From positions 1 through 63,318 of the forward strand of contig JBCBVV010000039.1 in assembly GCA_039817415.1 (NCBI GenBank): a DNA stretch of 63,318 nucleotides. Reading direction: 5' to 3'. The notes under the pieces were generated by a model. The model was not told the origin of the DNA. It did not search any database and saw nothing but the letters and a program-made list of their open reading frames with translations. Positions 1 to 7,630 of the stretch are shown here, one piece after another; the stretch's first letter is position 1; the number at the start of each line of letters is the position of its first letter. Made by a program: the position numbers and the translations under genes. The DNA is from JALEFZ01 sp039817415 (GTDB lineage: Bacteria; Bacteroidota; Bacteroidia; J057).

Positions 1-63
1 GTAGTAATGAAATAATTTAAGGATTCGGCATGACTGTGGTACTTTTGGGTAAAGTCCAATGAT

Positions 64-2757
64 ATGTCCCAATCTGGTAAAGGGTTTCAGCAAAAACTTT
101 CTCCCGCAAACAAGCTTCAGTTAGGAAGTATAATCGTAGCTGGTGGGTTGTCAATCCTTTTAGCAAGCACCTTCTTTTTTACCTTTAAGAGCAAGCAAGA
201 AGAAGCAACAGAAACGGTTCTGTTTGATAAAATGCTATGTGGCGAATTAGCTGCTGGCTATTCCTCTGGAACACCTCTAAGCCTTTCTGAAACAGCTATA
301 TTTGTCCGCTTTTCACGCCAATCCAATTTATCCCTCCAAAACGAATTACACGATTGGAAGCAGAAATCTTTTTTTGCCATTGGGGATGAAAAGGAGAGTG
401 GAGTCTACTTGGCTTTAGAAAATGAATTCAATGAATCGAGTGGAGATCCAGCCATGGTATGGTCTTTCAACAAGACAGTCTCAAACCTGAATTTCTCAAT
501 AAAATGCTCGAATATACATGATGTGATGGTCTTTGGATATGGGCCTACAGGTAAAGTATATCAGCGACTTATTGCCAAAAAAGGGGAAGGAGAGAAGGGA
601 AGAGATCATTCAAATAAACTCTTTATTCCGGAAGCCATTCTAAAGGTGGAATTTCTACCAATCTTAGAAGGAGCAGATAAATGGGATATGTTTCTGGGGC
701 AGGTATCCTATTGTATCGGCAAGGACACCGATCAAGACGGGCAAGAAGATCATGTAGATGTGGATGTGGACAATGATGGGATGACAAACGAATTAGAAAC
801 CAAGGCCATTTTCTATTCTTCAGAGCGCATTGGCAATAATTCTTTCGAAAGAAGACAATCCAATCTCAATCTAAGCGAACCAGCAGTTATTTCCCAAGGG
901 CATGCGGTTCATGGGAACAAATTTTGTATGCTAAAGGGGAGCTCGAAAAGGTATTTTGCACCTCTTATCAAGCAGGTTCAGATGATAGAGGGGCAGGCCT
1001 ACTATATCAACGCCTTCGTGAAAAGTCAGCCTTCCGATTCTTTATCCAAGGCAAAGGACTATCATCAATTGGCAATAGTGGATGCTTGGGGAGACAGTTT
1101 GGCCACTATCCGTCCGCTGATCACAAAAGAATCGACAGAATGGCAAAAAGTATCCTTTGTATTCACACCCGGTAGGCGGACTCAATCTGTGGAGGTTGGT
1201 ATATTTGTGCCGAGAAAAGCTGCTCCGCTGGCAGTGGATGGGCTTGAAATTTACACTTATGACCCTGACCCAGATGGGGATGGACTGGCGGTTTATGAAG
1301 ATCTTGACTCAGACAATGATGGGATTCCTGACATTGTAGAGTGTGGGATGGCAGATGTAGATGGGGATGGAAGGAAAGATACAGATTATCCTCCCGTTGA
1401 ATTGAAACAAGATTCCGTAGATGAGAGATTTATGTGGGATTTTGATCAGGACAGGGTGGCAAATTTTGTAGACCTGGATTCTGACAATGATGGCTTATTG
1501 GATATCATTGAGGCAGGAGGCTTAGACAAAAACAAAGATGGCATGGTCGATATGCCCTCTCGATCTGGGGAAATAGCATTCAGAGATCAAGATAGAGATG
1601 GTTTTTTTGATGGCTGGGATGGAGACCCCCAAAATGACGGCATATCAGAAAATACCGCCAATGTATTGATTCCAACTTCAGCGGACCTTAACGAGGATAG
1701 CTATCCGGATATGGGCTATCCCAATGGAAACAGAGATAAGCATGGCCTACCAGATTTCCTTGATATAGATTCCGACAACGATGGAATTGTGGATTTGATT
1801 GAAAATCAGCCCACTCACGAATTTGCATACCTAGAAGGAAAAGACGAGGACCATGATGGTTTGGATGACGTGATAGATGATTTTGAAGGATTTGGAGGAA
1901 GTGGCACCAAGATGGTTCATTCTGATAGGGATATGGAACCCGATTACTTAGACTTGGATTCAGATGAAGACGGTAGATTAGATGAATTGGAAGGACATGA
2001 TACTAACTTTGATGGTTTTGTGGATTCAAAAGACAAGCCTGTCGCCGGTGTAGGAAAAACATCTTCTTTCAAAGATGCAGACCGAGATGGTTTGTTGGAC
2101 GGTTTTGACAATTCTTTGTTGACTTACGATGCTTCGAATGGAAAGCTTTCTCCAGAGGACTTCCCTGCCAAGGAAAATGCTTCACCAGGATGGAGAACTT
2201 ATGATATTTTTCCTATGTCCTGGAAAGGGGTATCAATCATTCAAATTGGAGAGAATGCGATTCTAAAATGGCAAACGGCTGCTGAAGTTAACAGCGATTA
2301 TTTTGACATAGAAAGGTCCCTTGATGGCAGAATCTTTAAGCCATTGAGTAGGGTAGGAGCAGCAGGAAATAAAGCCGAAACCTCCTCCTACAAATACGCT
2401 GACCTAAGAATCAGTAGAATTCCGGCTGATGTTATTTTCTACCGCTTGAAACAGGTAGATTTTGATGGAAAGTATGAGTACTCAGATATTGTAAGCTTAG
2501 AGATTGAGCGTATTGGGAGTCTCCAGTTGGAACTGCAAACCAGCCAAGACAGCGAATCTGCACGTTTGAGTTTTGGGGAAGTGGAGAGCACCCAGATCAA
2601 TGTAAAGGTATATTCAATGCTAGGTAAAGAGGTTTACTCTCAATCAACCAATAAGGACCAATTGGACCTGCCCATTTCAAATTGGAAGGCTGGAACATAC
2701 CTCATTGAAGTAGAGGATGGGGAAAATACTCGTTCAGAAAAGCTTGTTTTGAGATAA
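64..2757 (+). CDS. Large cell-surface protein with calcium-binding TSP3-like repeats and T9SS sorting domain
   Basis: 897 residues. An N-terminal membrane or signal-anchor segment lies at about residues 20-42. From about residue 220 to 680 there are repeated acidic motifs of the DxDxDG type (for example DTDQDGQED, DSDNDGIPD, DLDSDEDGRLD), the pattern of thrombospondin type 3 calcium-binding repeats. Residues about 735-820 match the fibronectin-like domain common before sorting signals in Bacteroidota (LKWQTAAEVNSDYFDIERS, then YRLKQVDFDGKYEYS). The last 75 or so residues form a type A T9SS sorting domain (YSMLGKEVYS, GTYLIEV). It is probably exported and anchored at the cell surface, where calcium would rigidify the repeats. 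The role is unknown: adhesin or structural protein is an inference. The ATG at 64 has no good alternative. A convergent terminator follows. Confidence 0.85.
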   Translation: MSQSGKGFQQKLSPANKLQLGSIIVAGGLSILLASTFFFTFKSKQEEATETVLFDKMLCGELAAGYSSGTPLSLSETAIFVRFSRQSNLSLQNELHDWKQKSFFAIGDEKESGVYLALENEFNESSGDPAMVWSFNKTVSNLNFSIKCSNIHDVMVFGYGPTGKVYQRLIAKKGEGEKGRDHSNKLFIPEAILKVEFLPILEGADKWDMFLGQVSYCIGKDTDQDGQEDHVDVDVDNDGMTNELETKAIFYSSERIGNNSFERRQSNLNLSEPAVISQGHAVHGNKFCMLKGSSKRYFAPLIKQVQMIEGQAYYINAFVKSQPSDSLSKAKDYHQLAIVDAWGDSLATIRPLITKESTEWQKVSFVFTPGRRTQSVEVGIFVPRKAAPLAVDGLEIYTYDPDPDGDGLAVYEDLDSDNDGIPDIVECGMADVDGDGRKDTDYPPVELKQDSVDERFMWDFDQDRVANFVDLDSDNDGLLDIIEAGGLDKNKDGMVDMPSRSGEIAFRDQDRDGFFDGWDGDPQNDGISENTANVLIPTSADLNEDSYPDMGYPNGNRDKHGLPDFLDIDSDNDGIVDLIENQPTHEFAYLEGKDEDHDGLDDVIDDFEGFGGSGTKMVHSDRDMEPDYLDLDSDEDGRLDELEGHDTNFDGFVDSKDKPVAGVGKTSSFKDADRDGLLDGFDNSLLTYDASNGKLSPEDFPAKENASPGWRTYDIFPMSWKGVSIIQIGENAILKWQTAAEVNSDYFDIERSLDGRIFKPLSRVGAAGNKAETSSYKYADLRISRIPADVIFYRLKQVDFDGKYEYSDIVSLEIERIGSLQLELQTSQDSESARLSFGEVESTQINVKVYSMLGKEVYSQSTNKDQLDLPISNWKAGTYLIEVEDGENTRSEKLVLR

Positions 2758-2775
2758 GGCTGCCTCCGGAGATGA

Positions 2776-2808
2776 AAGGAAGGGAGACCTAAGTGAGCCT
2801 CCCTTCCT
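2776..2808. terminator. Hairpin between convergent genes
   Basis: A 9-bp perfect stem (GGAAGGGAG at 2778-2786 with CTCCCTTCC at 2799-2807), loop 12 nt, extended by A-T pairs. The U-tract is weak. It sits between the TSP3 protein (+) and the rhodanese (-). Confidence 0.65.
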
Positions 2809-2812
2809 CTTG

Positions 2813-3160
2813 TTACTTAGATACTTCTCCTCTCCACATCATCATCCCTCCTTTGAGGTTGTATAATTCCTTGAATCCCTGGGCCTCCATCAGATTACCT
2901 GCCTGGCCGCTTCTTCCTCCGCTTCTACAATAAAGAAAAACGGGTTGTTCTGGATCAAGCTTGGAAATTCCTGTAGAGAAGGCAGCTCTGTCCATGATGT
3001 TAAGCTTTTTGGCACCTGGAATAATTCCCTCAGCCCATTCTTCGGGCGTTCTTACATCTAGGATAATGGCACCGTCTTTTTCATCCAATAGCGATTTCCA
3101 TTCGCCTTGAGAAAGGTTCTTCAGCGCTCTGTCCTTTTTGGAAAACAAATTTTGAAACAT
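2813..3160 (-). CDS. Single-domain rhodanese (sulfurtransferase)
   Basis: About 115 residues, one rhodanese fold. It holds the LDVRTPEEWAEGIIPGA motif and the active-site loop CRSGGRS, whose cysteine would carry the persulfide. It probably passes sulfane sulfur to or from thiols in the cytoplasm; no signal peptide is visible. It lies 92 nt downstream of the CstB-like gene on the same strand, so it likely belongs to the same sulfide-handling unit. The reading frame extends upstream to a TTG at 3181, but the ATG at 3160 (MFQNLFSKK) is preferred because TTG starts are rare. Product class is confident; partner and substrate are inferred. Confidence 0.85.
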   Translation of the reverse strand: MFQNLFSKKDRALKNLSQGEWKSLLDEKDGAIILDVRTPEEWAEGIIPGAKKLNIMDRAAFSTGISKLDPEQPVFLYCRSGGRSGQAGNLMEAQGFKELYNLKGGMMMWRGEVSK

Positions 3161-3202
3161 ATCAATAGGATTTTTTGTCAAAAATAAAGGTGTGTTGATG
3201 AG

Positions 3203-3223
3203 GGGCCCTGAGGAACAGGGCCC
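3203..3223. other. GC-rich hairpin between CstB-like gene and rhodanese
   Basis: Perfect 8-bp inverted repeat GGGCCCTG / CAGGGCCC with a 5-nt loop. It has no U-tract on the minus strand, so it is not a clear terminator. It could attenuate or protect mRNA between the two genes. Confidence 0.55.
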
Positions 3224-3252
3224 GTACTATATAATTTTTCTTTTTTAGGTGA

Positions 3253-4656
3253 TTAAGAGGATACTTTGACTGAAGTATCAATCGGAGTTTCCTGAATGGC
3301 CTTCCACCCTCCTAATACATCAACCAGGTTGTGATACCCTCTGGATTTCAAGATGGAGGCAGCTACAACTGAACGATAGCCACTCTGGCAGTGAAGGAAG
3401 AAAGTGTCCTCTTTCGGAAAACTAGCCAAGTGGTCATTAAGGAAATCAAGAGGGGTATTTCTGGCAATTGAGACGTGTCCCTGACCAAACTCACTCTCCT
3501 TTCTGACATCAAATACATGGACAGAAGCAGCTTCTTTGATTTCTTCTGATAATCCCTCCGCTGTGATGTTGTCTATTGAGTCCGTTTCCTTGCCCGCTTC
3601 TTTCCAAGCAGCCATTCCTCCCTTCAAATATCCTATTGTTTGATCAAATCCAACTCTAGATAATCTAGTTACTGCCTCTGTAAGACGGTCCTCCTCGACT
3701 ACCAATAGTAAAGGTTGCGTAACATCCTGAATCAAGGCCCCTACCCAAGGAGCAAAGCTGCCGTCCAAGCCGATAAAAATAGACCTAGGAACATGAGAGT
3801 CAGAAAATTCTCCTTTGCTACGAACATCCAGCACAATTGCACCCGCTTCATTGGCTGCCGCCTCAAAGGCATCTGGGCTTAAGGCATTATTTCCCTTCGC
3901 CAACACATCATCAATGCTCGCGTATCCCTCTTTGTTCAATTTTACATTCAAGGGGAAGTATGCAGGTGGTGGCAACAACCCATCGGTTACCTCTTTCACA
4001 AACTCCTCACGTGTCATATTTGCTCGTAAGGCGTAGTTCATCTTTTTCTGATTACCCAGCGTATCCACAGTAACCTTCATCATGTTCTTGCCGCAGGCTG
4101 ATCCAGCTCCATGTGCAGGATATACAAGAAGGTCATCTGAAAGCGGCATAATCTTGTTTCTCAAACTGTCAAACAAGTGAGAAGCAAGCTGCTCCTGAGT
4201 CATGTGGGTTGCCTTTTGTGCCAAGTCCGGTCTCCCTACATCTCCCAAGAATAAAGTATCCCCAGAGAAAATGGCATATTCTTTTCCTTCCTCATCCAAT
4301 AGGAGGTAGGTGGTACTTTCCATGGTATGTCCAGGTGTATGAAGCACCTTGATGTTGACATTTCCCAATTTGAAGATTTGTCCATCTTCAGCAATGGTGG
4401 CCTCGAAACTAGGATTAGCCATGGGACCATAAATAATGGGTGCACCTGTCTTTTCAGATAAGGTAACATGTCCACTTACAAAGTCTGCATGGAAATGGGT
4501 TTCGAAGATATATTTGATAGTAGCCCCTTCTGCCTTTGCACGATCTATATAATCTTGAACTTCACGGAGTGGGTCAATAATAGCCACTTCACCCTGACTT
4601 TCAATGTAGTAGGCTCCCTGTGCAAGACATCCTGTATATATTTGATCTACTTTCAT
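3253..4656 (-). CDS. CstB-like persulfide dioxygenase fused to two rhodanese domains
   Basis: 467 residues from the ATG at 4656. Residues 1-230 are a metallo-beta-lactamase fold with the persulfide dioxygenase signature: ETHFHADFVSGH gives His54, His56 and Asp58, followed by HTPGH (His110), SGDTLF (Asp133) and PAHGAG (His182). Two rhodanese-like domains follow. The first (about 265-355) has VVEEDR where the cysteine loop should be, so it is catalytically dead. The second (about 375-455) has an intact CQSGYRS loop (Cys423). This layout (dioxygenase, pseudo-rhodanese, active rhodanese) is that of CstB, which oxidises low-molecular-weight persulfides to thiosulfate or sulfite. An upstream in-frame TTG at 4674 exists, but AAAGGA lies just before the ATG at 4656. 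Regulation by the neighbouring Crp-type gene is inferred. Confidence 0.9.
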   Translation of the reverse strand: MKVDQIYTGCLAQGAYYIESQGEVAIIDPLREVQDYIDRAKAEGATIKYIFETHFHADFVSGHVTLSEKTGAPIIYGPMANPSFEATIAEDGQIFKLGNVNIKVLHTPGHTMESTTYLLLDEEGKEYAIFSGDTLFLGDVGRPDLAQKATHMTQEQLASHLFDSLRNKIMPLSDDLLVYPAHGAGSACGKNMMKVTVDTLGNQKKMNYALRANMTREEFVKEVTDGLLPPPAYFPLNVKLNKEGYASIDDVLAKGNNALSPDAFEAAANEAGAIVLDVRSKGEFSDSHVPRSIFIGLDGSFAPWVGALIQDVTQPLLLVVEEDRLTEAVTRLSRVGFDQTIGYLKGGMAAWKEAGKETDSIDNITAEGLSEEIKEAASVHVFDVRKESEFGQGHVSIARNTPLDFLNDHLASFPKEDTFFLHCQSGYRSVVAASILKSRGYHNLVDVLGGWKAIQETPIDTSVKVSS

Positions 4657-4763
4657 AACTGCTTCCTTTACCAATAAATGATTTGCTCGAATTCTACAAA
4701 AATCTGAATCAATCCTTATTTATTCAAATTCTTATAACTCAATACATGAATTTAATGACCACA

Positions 4764-4785
4764 ATATGGGAAGAAGATTCCATAT
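4764..4785. promoter_or_regulatory. Candidate operator upstream of the CstB-like gene
   Basis: Inverted repeat ATATGG (4764-4769) / CCATAT (4780-4785) with a 10-nt spacer, about 108 bp upstream of the dioxygenase start and downstream of the Crp-type regulator. The geometry suits a dimeric Crp/Fnr regulator. No experimental support. Confidence 0.4.
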
Positions 4786-4857
4786 CGAAAGTGACCTGAG
4801 TTACAGAACCTCCTTGATATTTCTCAAATGAAAAGCTCTAAATAAAATATGGTCGGT

Positions 4858-5508
4858 CTAAAGGTGGGTGATAGATATCTTATTTCTAGAAAGTTGGATC
4901 TTTTCTTCCTTTTCCAACTTTTTGAGAAGGCGTGAAATGACTACCCTTGAGGTATGTAAATCATTGGCGATCTCCTGATGCGTGGTCTGGATATCTGTTT
5001 GTTTGTTGACCAATGCTCGATCATGTAGGTATCGATAGAGCCTTTCTTCCATATTCATGAAAGCGAGGGTATCAATGGCATCCAGCATATCGTTTAGGCG
5101 AACATTGTAGCTATCAAATACATAGGCTCTCCATGAGGGGTATTTGATGATCCATTCCTCCATAAAATGAACAGGAACCATTAGGAGTTCTGAGGCACTT
5201 TCTGTAGTTGCTCGAATGTTGGATTTGGCTTTACGCATGCAGCAATTGAGGGTCATGGCGCAAGTATCTCCGAATTCCAGGTAATACAAAAGCAGCTCTT
5301 GGTTATTGTCATCCTCTCGCTGTATTTTGATAGAACCCTCTATGATCAACGGCATATGTGATATGTTATCACCAATATCCAGGATGACATGATCTTTGGG
5401 AAAAGTCCTGTACTGGGCTACCTCCATGATCTCCTGTAGCAAGGCCTCTTCCAATAAATATTGATATCTATCTAAAAAGATTGCTGCTTTGTCGGGAGGT
5501 AGTGTCAT
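4858..5508 (-). CDS. Crp/Fnr family transcriptional regulator
   Basis: 216 residues from the ATG at 5508. A cyclic-nucleotide-binding-like beta barrel fills about residues 20-120 (FGDTCAMTLNCC, IEGSIKIQRED). A long dimerisation helix comes next, then a winged helix (THQEIANDLHTSRVVISRLLKKLEKEEKI). The core contains a Cys-Cys pair (NCCMRKAK) that could sense thiol or persulfide state, but this is speculation; no N-terminal Fe-S cysteine cluster is seen. The gene lies upstream of the CstB-like gene on the same strand, and the 200-nt gap between them contains an inverted repeat. An in-frame TTG at 5541 would add 11 residues. It most likely controls the sulfide genes. Confidence 0.85.
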   Translation of the reverse strand: MTLPPDKAAIFLDRYQYLLEEALLQEIMEVAQYRTFPKDHVILDIGDNISHMPLIIEGSIKIQREDDNNQELLLYYLEFGDTCAMTLNCCMRKAKSNIRATTESASELLMVPVHFMEEWIIKYPSWRAYVFDSYNVRLNDMLDAIDTLAFMNMEERLYRYLHDRALVNKQTDIQTTHQEIANDLHTSRVVISRLLKKLEKEEKIQLSRNKISITHL

Positions 5509-5578
5509 GAATGTTGCTTCTTGTGGATGAAGAATGTCCAAATAAGGAGAGTTTTCTTCACTTTTTCAAAAGAGAGAC

Positions 5579-7045
5579 TTATGTCCAGTTAAACAAGGCA
5601 TCATCATTTTTGATTTTCTCGATGATGTCATCCAACTTGTCGACTTGCCGTCCTTTGATGGAAACCAGGCTTCTGATTTGATCTTCTAAGGGTCTATGCA
5701 AAATCCTTGGGAGTTGTGCCTCATCCTTGTAGAAGACAACCGTTGGTTTCCGGCTCCCCAATGCCCATCCCGTTTCTATTAAGGAAGAGGAAATGACTGG
5801 TTCTACAAAAACAAGCATAAAGTATCTGCTCCTCGGTATCTCATTCAAAACTCCCCTAGAGGAAATTTTTTGAGGGTCCCATCTGTTGGATTTATTAGTC
5901 CGCCTAAGATTGGCACAAAATATATTTTTAAAGCCGCGATACTCTTTGAGTGCAGTTTCTATTTTGAGAAGCCAATCTCTTTGTTTCTCTCGTTCCTCCT
6001 CCGAGAGAGAAGTGATGGGAGAGGCGATAAAAACATCATATTCAAAGTTATGATAGCGGTCGGGAACCCTGATATTTGAAGCACGCTTACTCTCAAGCCA
6101 TTCAAAAAGCTCGACTTGGTTGGTAATGCCTGAAGGAACCTTTAAATGATTGTATTGTCGGTCTCTAAGGTAATCTCTAATAGGATCTGGAATAGATTGA
6201 TAATGTTCAGACCCTGTCGGGAAAAATTTGGGTTCAGCTTTGACCCCATTTTCTACCTGTCCTGCGGTAATTTTTTCCAAAATAATGGTGCCTGCAACGA
6301 TATTCCCTTGATGGTCCCTATTGACATAAATGCCTACAGCCATTCTGTAAACACCGCCTTTGTTGACAAAGACCTTGATGTGGAGGTTCTTTTCTTCCGT
6401 TTCGGTTTTAAACCAGAAACCAAGGACCTCATTGTCTTCTAGGGAGACACGGCCATAATAATCTGTGGTTTCCACATTGTCTTCGCCTTCCATCTTGAAA
6501 TTCTCAATGAAGACATTGTCCTTGGCATGGATCGTCAAGATAGCCTTCCCAATTCCCCATATTCGTACTGATTTTCGCCTTTTTCTAAAGGTGGTTTCAG
6601 TGTAGGGGTATTCCTCATAGGTATACACTTGCCATTGAGTCCCGAAAAATCCTTCCAGTTTTTTGTCCAATCTCCCCATCTCAACCTCCTTCCCTTTGGC
6701 CAGGGAGCTTTTGGATGTCTCCTGCTCCATCAATTGGACATACTCTTGAAGAATATCTGTTTTTTGGTTTTTGGGAATAGGGTCATTGTCCAATTTTCGG
6801 CCTAAGTACCTCACTACTTGGTCGCTATAGGTCTGCTGAAGGGTGGAACCTGAAATTTTTTTTCCTGTGATATACCTTATGTGTTGGGCCATGGACATCT
6901 CTTCAGGATCTAATTCTGATCCATCGGTTTTGTCATTTTTTCCAAAGAAAATGGAAGCACTATTTTTTACTTTATCGGGATTCCTAACTAATTCATATTG
7001 ATGTATGGCCTTGATAAAGAGGACTGAAAATTCACTATAGTTCAT
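5579..7045 (-). CDS. Multidomain protein with C-terminal nucleoside deoxyribosyltransferase/TIR-like domain
   Basis: 488 residues, no signal peptide, no membrane segments. Residues 1-110 are mostly helical, not recognised. Residues 135-260 are beta-rich with many charged strands, not recognised; they could be a ligand-sensing domain. Residues 330-488 resemble the nucleoside 2-deoxyribosyltransferase and TIR-like fold: a first strand YDVFIASPIT (336-345), an amphipathic helix, then SRYFMLVFVEP followed by SSSLIETGWALGSRKPTVVFY. Glu424 there is where the family's catalytic glutamate sits. Such domains cleave N-glycosidic bonds of nucleosides or NAD. A sensor-effector layout in one chain is reminiscent of abortive-infection proteins, but this is inference and there is no recognised defence neighbour. 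It is divergent from a small OB-fold gene over a repeat-rich region. Confidence 0.6.
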   Translation of the reverse strand: MNYSEFSVLFIKAIHQYELVRNPDKVKNSASIFFGKNDKTDGSELDPEEMSMAQHIRYITGKKISGSTLQQTYSDQVVRYLGRKLDNDPIPKNQKTDILQEYVQLMEQETSKSSLAKGKEVEMGRLDKKLEGFFGTQWQVYTYEEYPYTETTFRKRRKSVRIWGIGKAILTIHAKDNVFIENFKMEGEDNVETTDYYGRVSLEDNEVLGFWFKTETEEKNLHIKVFVNKGGVYRMAVGIYVNRDHQGNIVAGTIILEKITAGQVENGVKAEPKFFPTGSEHYQSIPDPIRDYLRDRQYNHLKVPSGITNQVELFEWLESKRASNIRVPDRYHNFEYDVFIASPITSLSEEEREKQRDWLLKIETALKEYRGFKNIFCANLRRTNKSNRWDPQKISSRGVLNEIPRSRYFMLVFVEPVISSSLIETGWALGSRKPTVVFYKDEAQLPRILHRPLEDQIRSLVSIKGRQVDKLDDIIEKIKNDDALFNWT

Positions 7046-7046
7046 A

Positions 7047-7190
7047 AATTTGGATATCTATATTATCTAGGTTTAAGTAATATAATAGATTTCATCCAAA
7101 TTGAATCCTCTTTATCCAAATTCCCTCCAAATCTTTCTCAAAGCTTGGACAATCTTCTAGGCTTCTTGGACAGTCTGGATAATACTATCC
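7047..7190. promoter_or_regulatory. Repeat-rich divergent control region
   Basis: The gap between the NDT/TIR-like gene (-) and the OB-fold gene (+) holds several repeats. ATCCAAATT occurs at 7094 and 7114, with a TCCAAAT variant at 7126 and an inverted copy at 7047-7056. CTTGGACA(A/G)TCT is repeated directly at 7144 and 7165, exactly 21 bp apart. An inverted repeat GGATA/TATCC lies at 7177-7190. Spacings near 11, 20 and 21 bp put copies on one DNA face, as expected for cooperative protein binding. Confidence 0.5.
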
Positions 7191-7263
7191 ATTCCTACTC
7201 TCGTGTAACCTCCTTTTTTTGCTTCCCTATACACAGATGTATACGTGCTAACCAACCAAACAA

Positions 7264-7548
7264 ATGAGAAGACTACGAATGAATTTGAGGGATCTGTTTT
7301 CAAGGAAAGCACCCTTCCTCCGCAAAAAGAAAATGCCAAGGATTAAGAAATTGGAAGATCTGATTGGATCCACAGCGATTACCCTGACGATTATGAATCC
7401 TTTTGGTCTCATTAAAATTGAAGATCATGTAGTAGAAGGAATCTCAAAGAATTTTCGGATACCGGTAGACACAATAGTATGGATAAAGGATGTTGAGATG
7501 GGCAGATTGGTCGTAGAAATCATGGAACTCAAACCTAATAATCCTTGA
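7264..7548 (+). CDS. Small protein with NfeD-like OB-fold domain
   Basis: 94 residues. After a very basic N terminus (residues 1-28), residues about 30-90 match the C-terminal OB barrel of NfeD proteins: IGSTAITLTI, a central DHVVEGISKNF strand, IPVDTIVWIKDVEMGRLVVEI. No transmembrane helix or ClpP-like protease domain is present, so this is the soluble domain alone. A second orphan of this kind is encoded at 50199-50450. Function unknown; NfeD domains usually partner SPFH/stomatin proteins, none of which is in the window. The ATG at 7264 is used; internal ATGs at residues 6 and 24 are possible. Confidence 0.6.
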   Translation: MRRLRMNLRDLFSRKAPFLRKKKMPRIKKLEDLIGSTAITLTIMNPFGLIKIEDHVVEGISKNFRIPVDTIVWIKDVEMGRLVVEIMELKPNNP

Positions 7549-7571
7549 GCCTTTATCTAGCTTTCTGATTA

Positions 7572-7609
7572 GAAAAAGGGGAAATGAATCATATCATTTC
7601 CCCCTTTTC
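7572..7609. terminator. Bidirectional terminator
   Basis: Stem GGGGAAATGA (7578-7587) / TCATTTCCCC (7594-7603), 6-nt loop, flanked by A5 and T5. It serves the OB-fold gene (+) and the subtilase (-). Confidence 0.85.
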
Positions 7610-7630
7610 AATTCTTATCCAAACCGTGAT

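Noticed and set aside
724..2100. DNA tandem repeats in the large surface protein
   Set aside because: The repetition is at protein level (DxDxDG); nucleotide copies differ too much to call a DNA repeat array.
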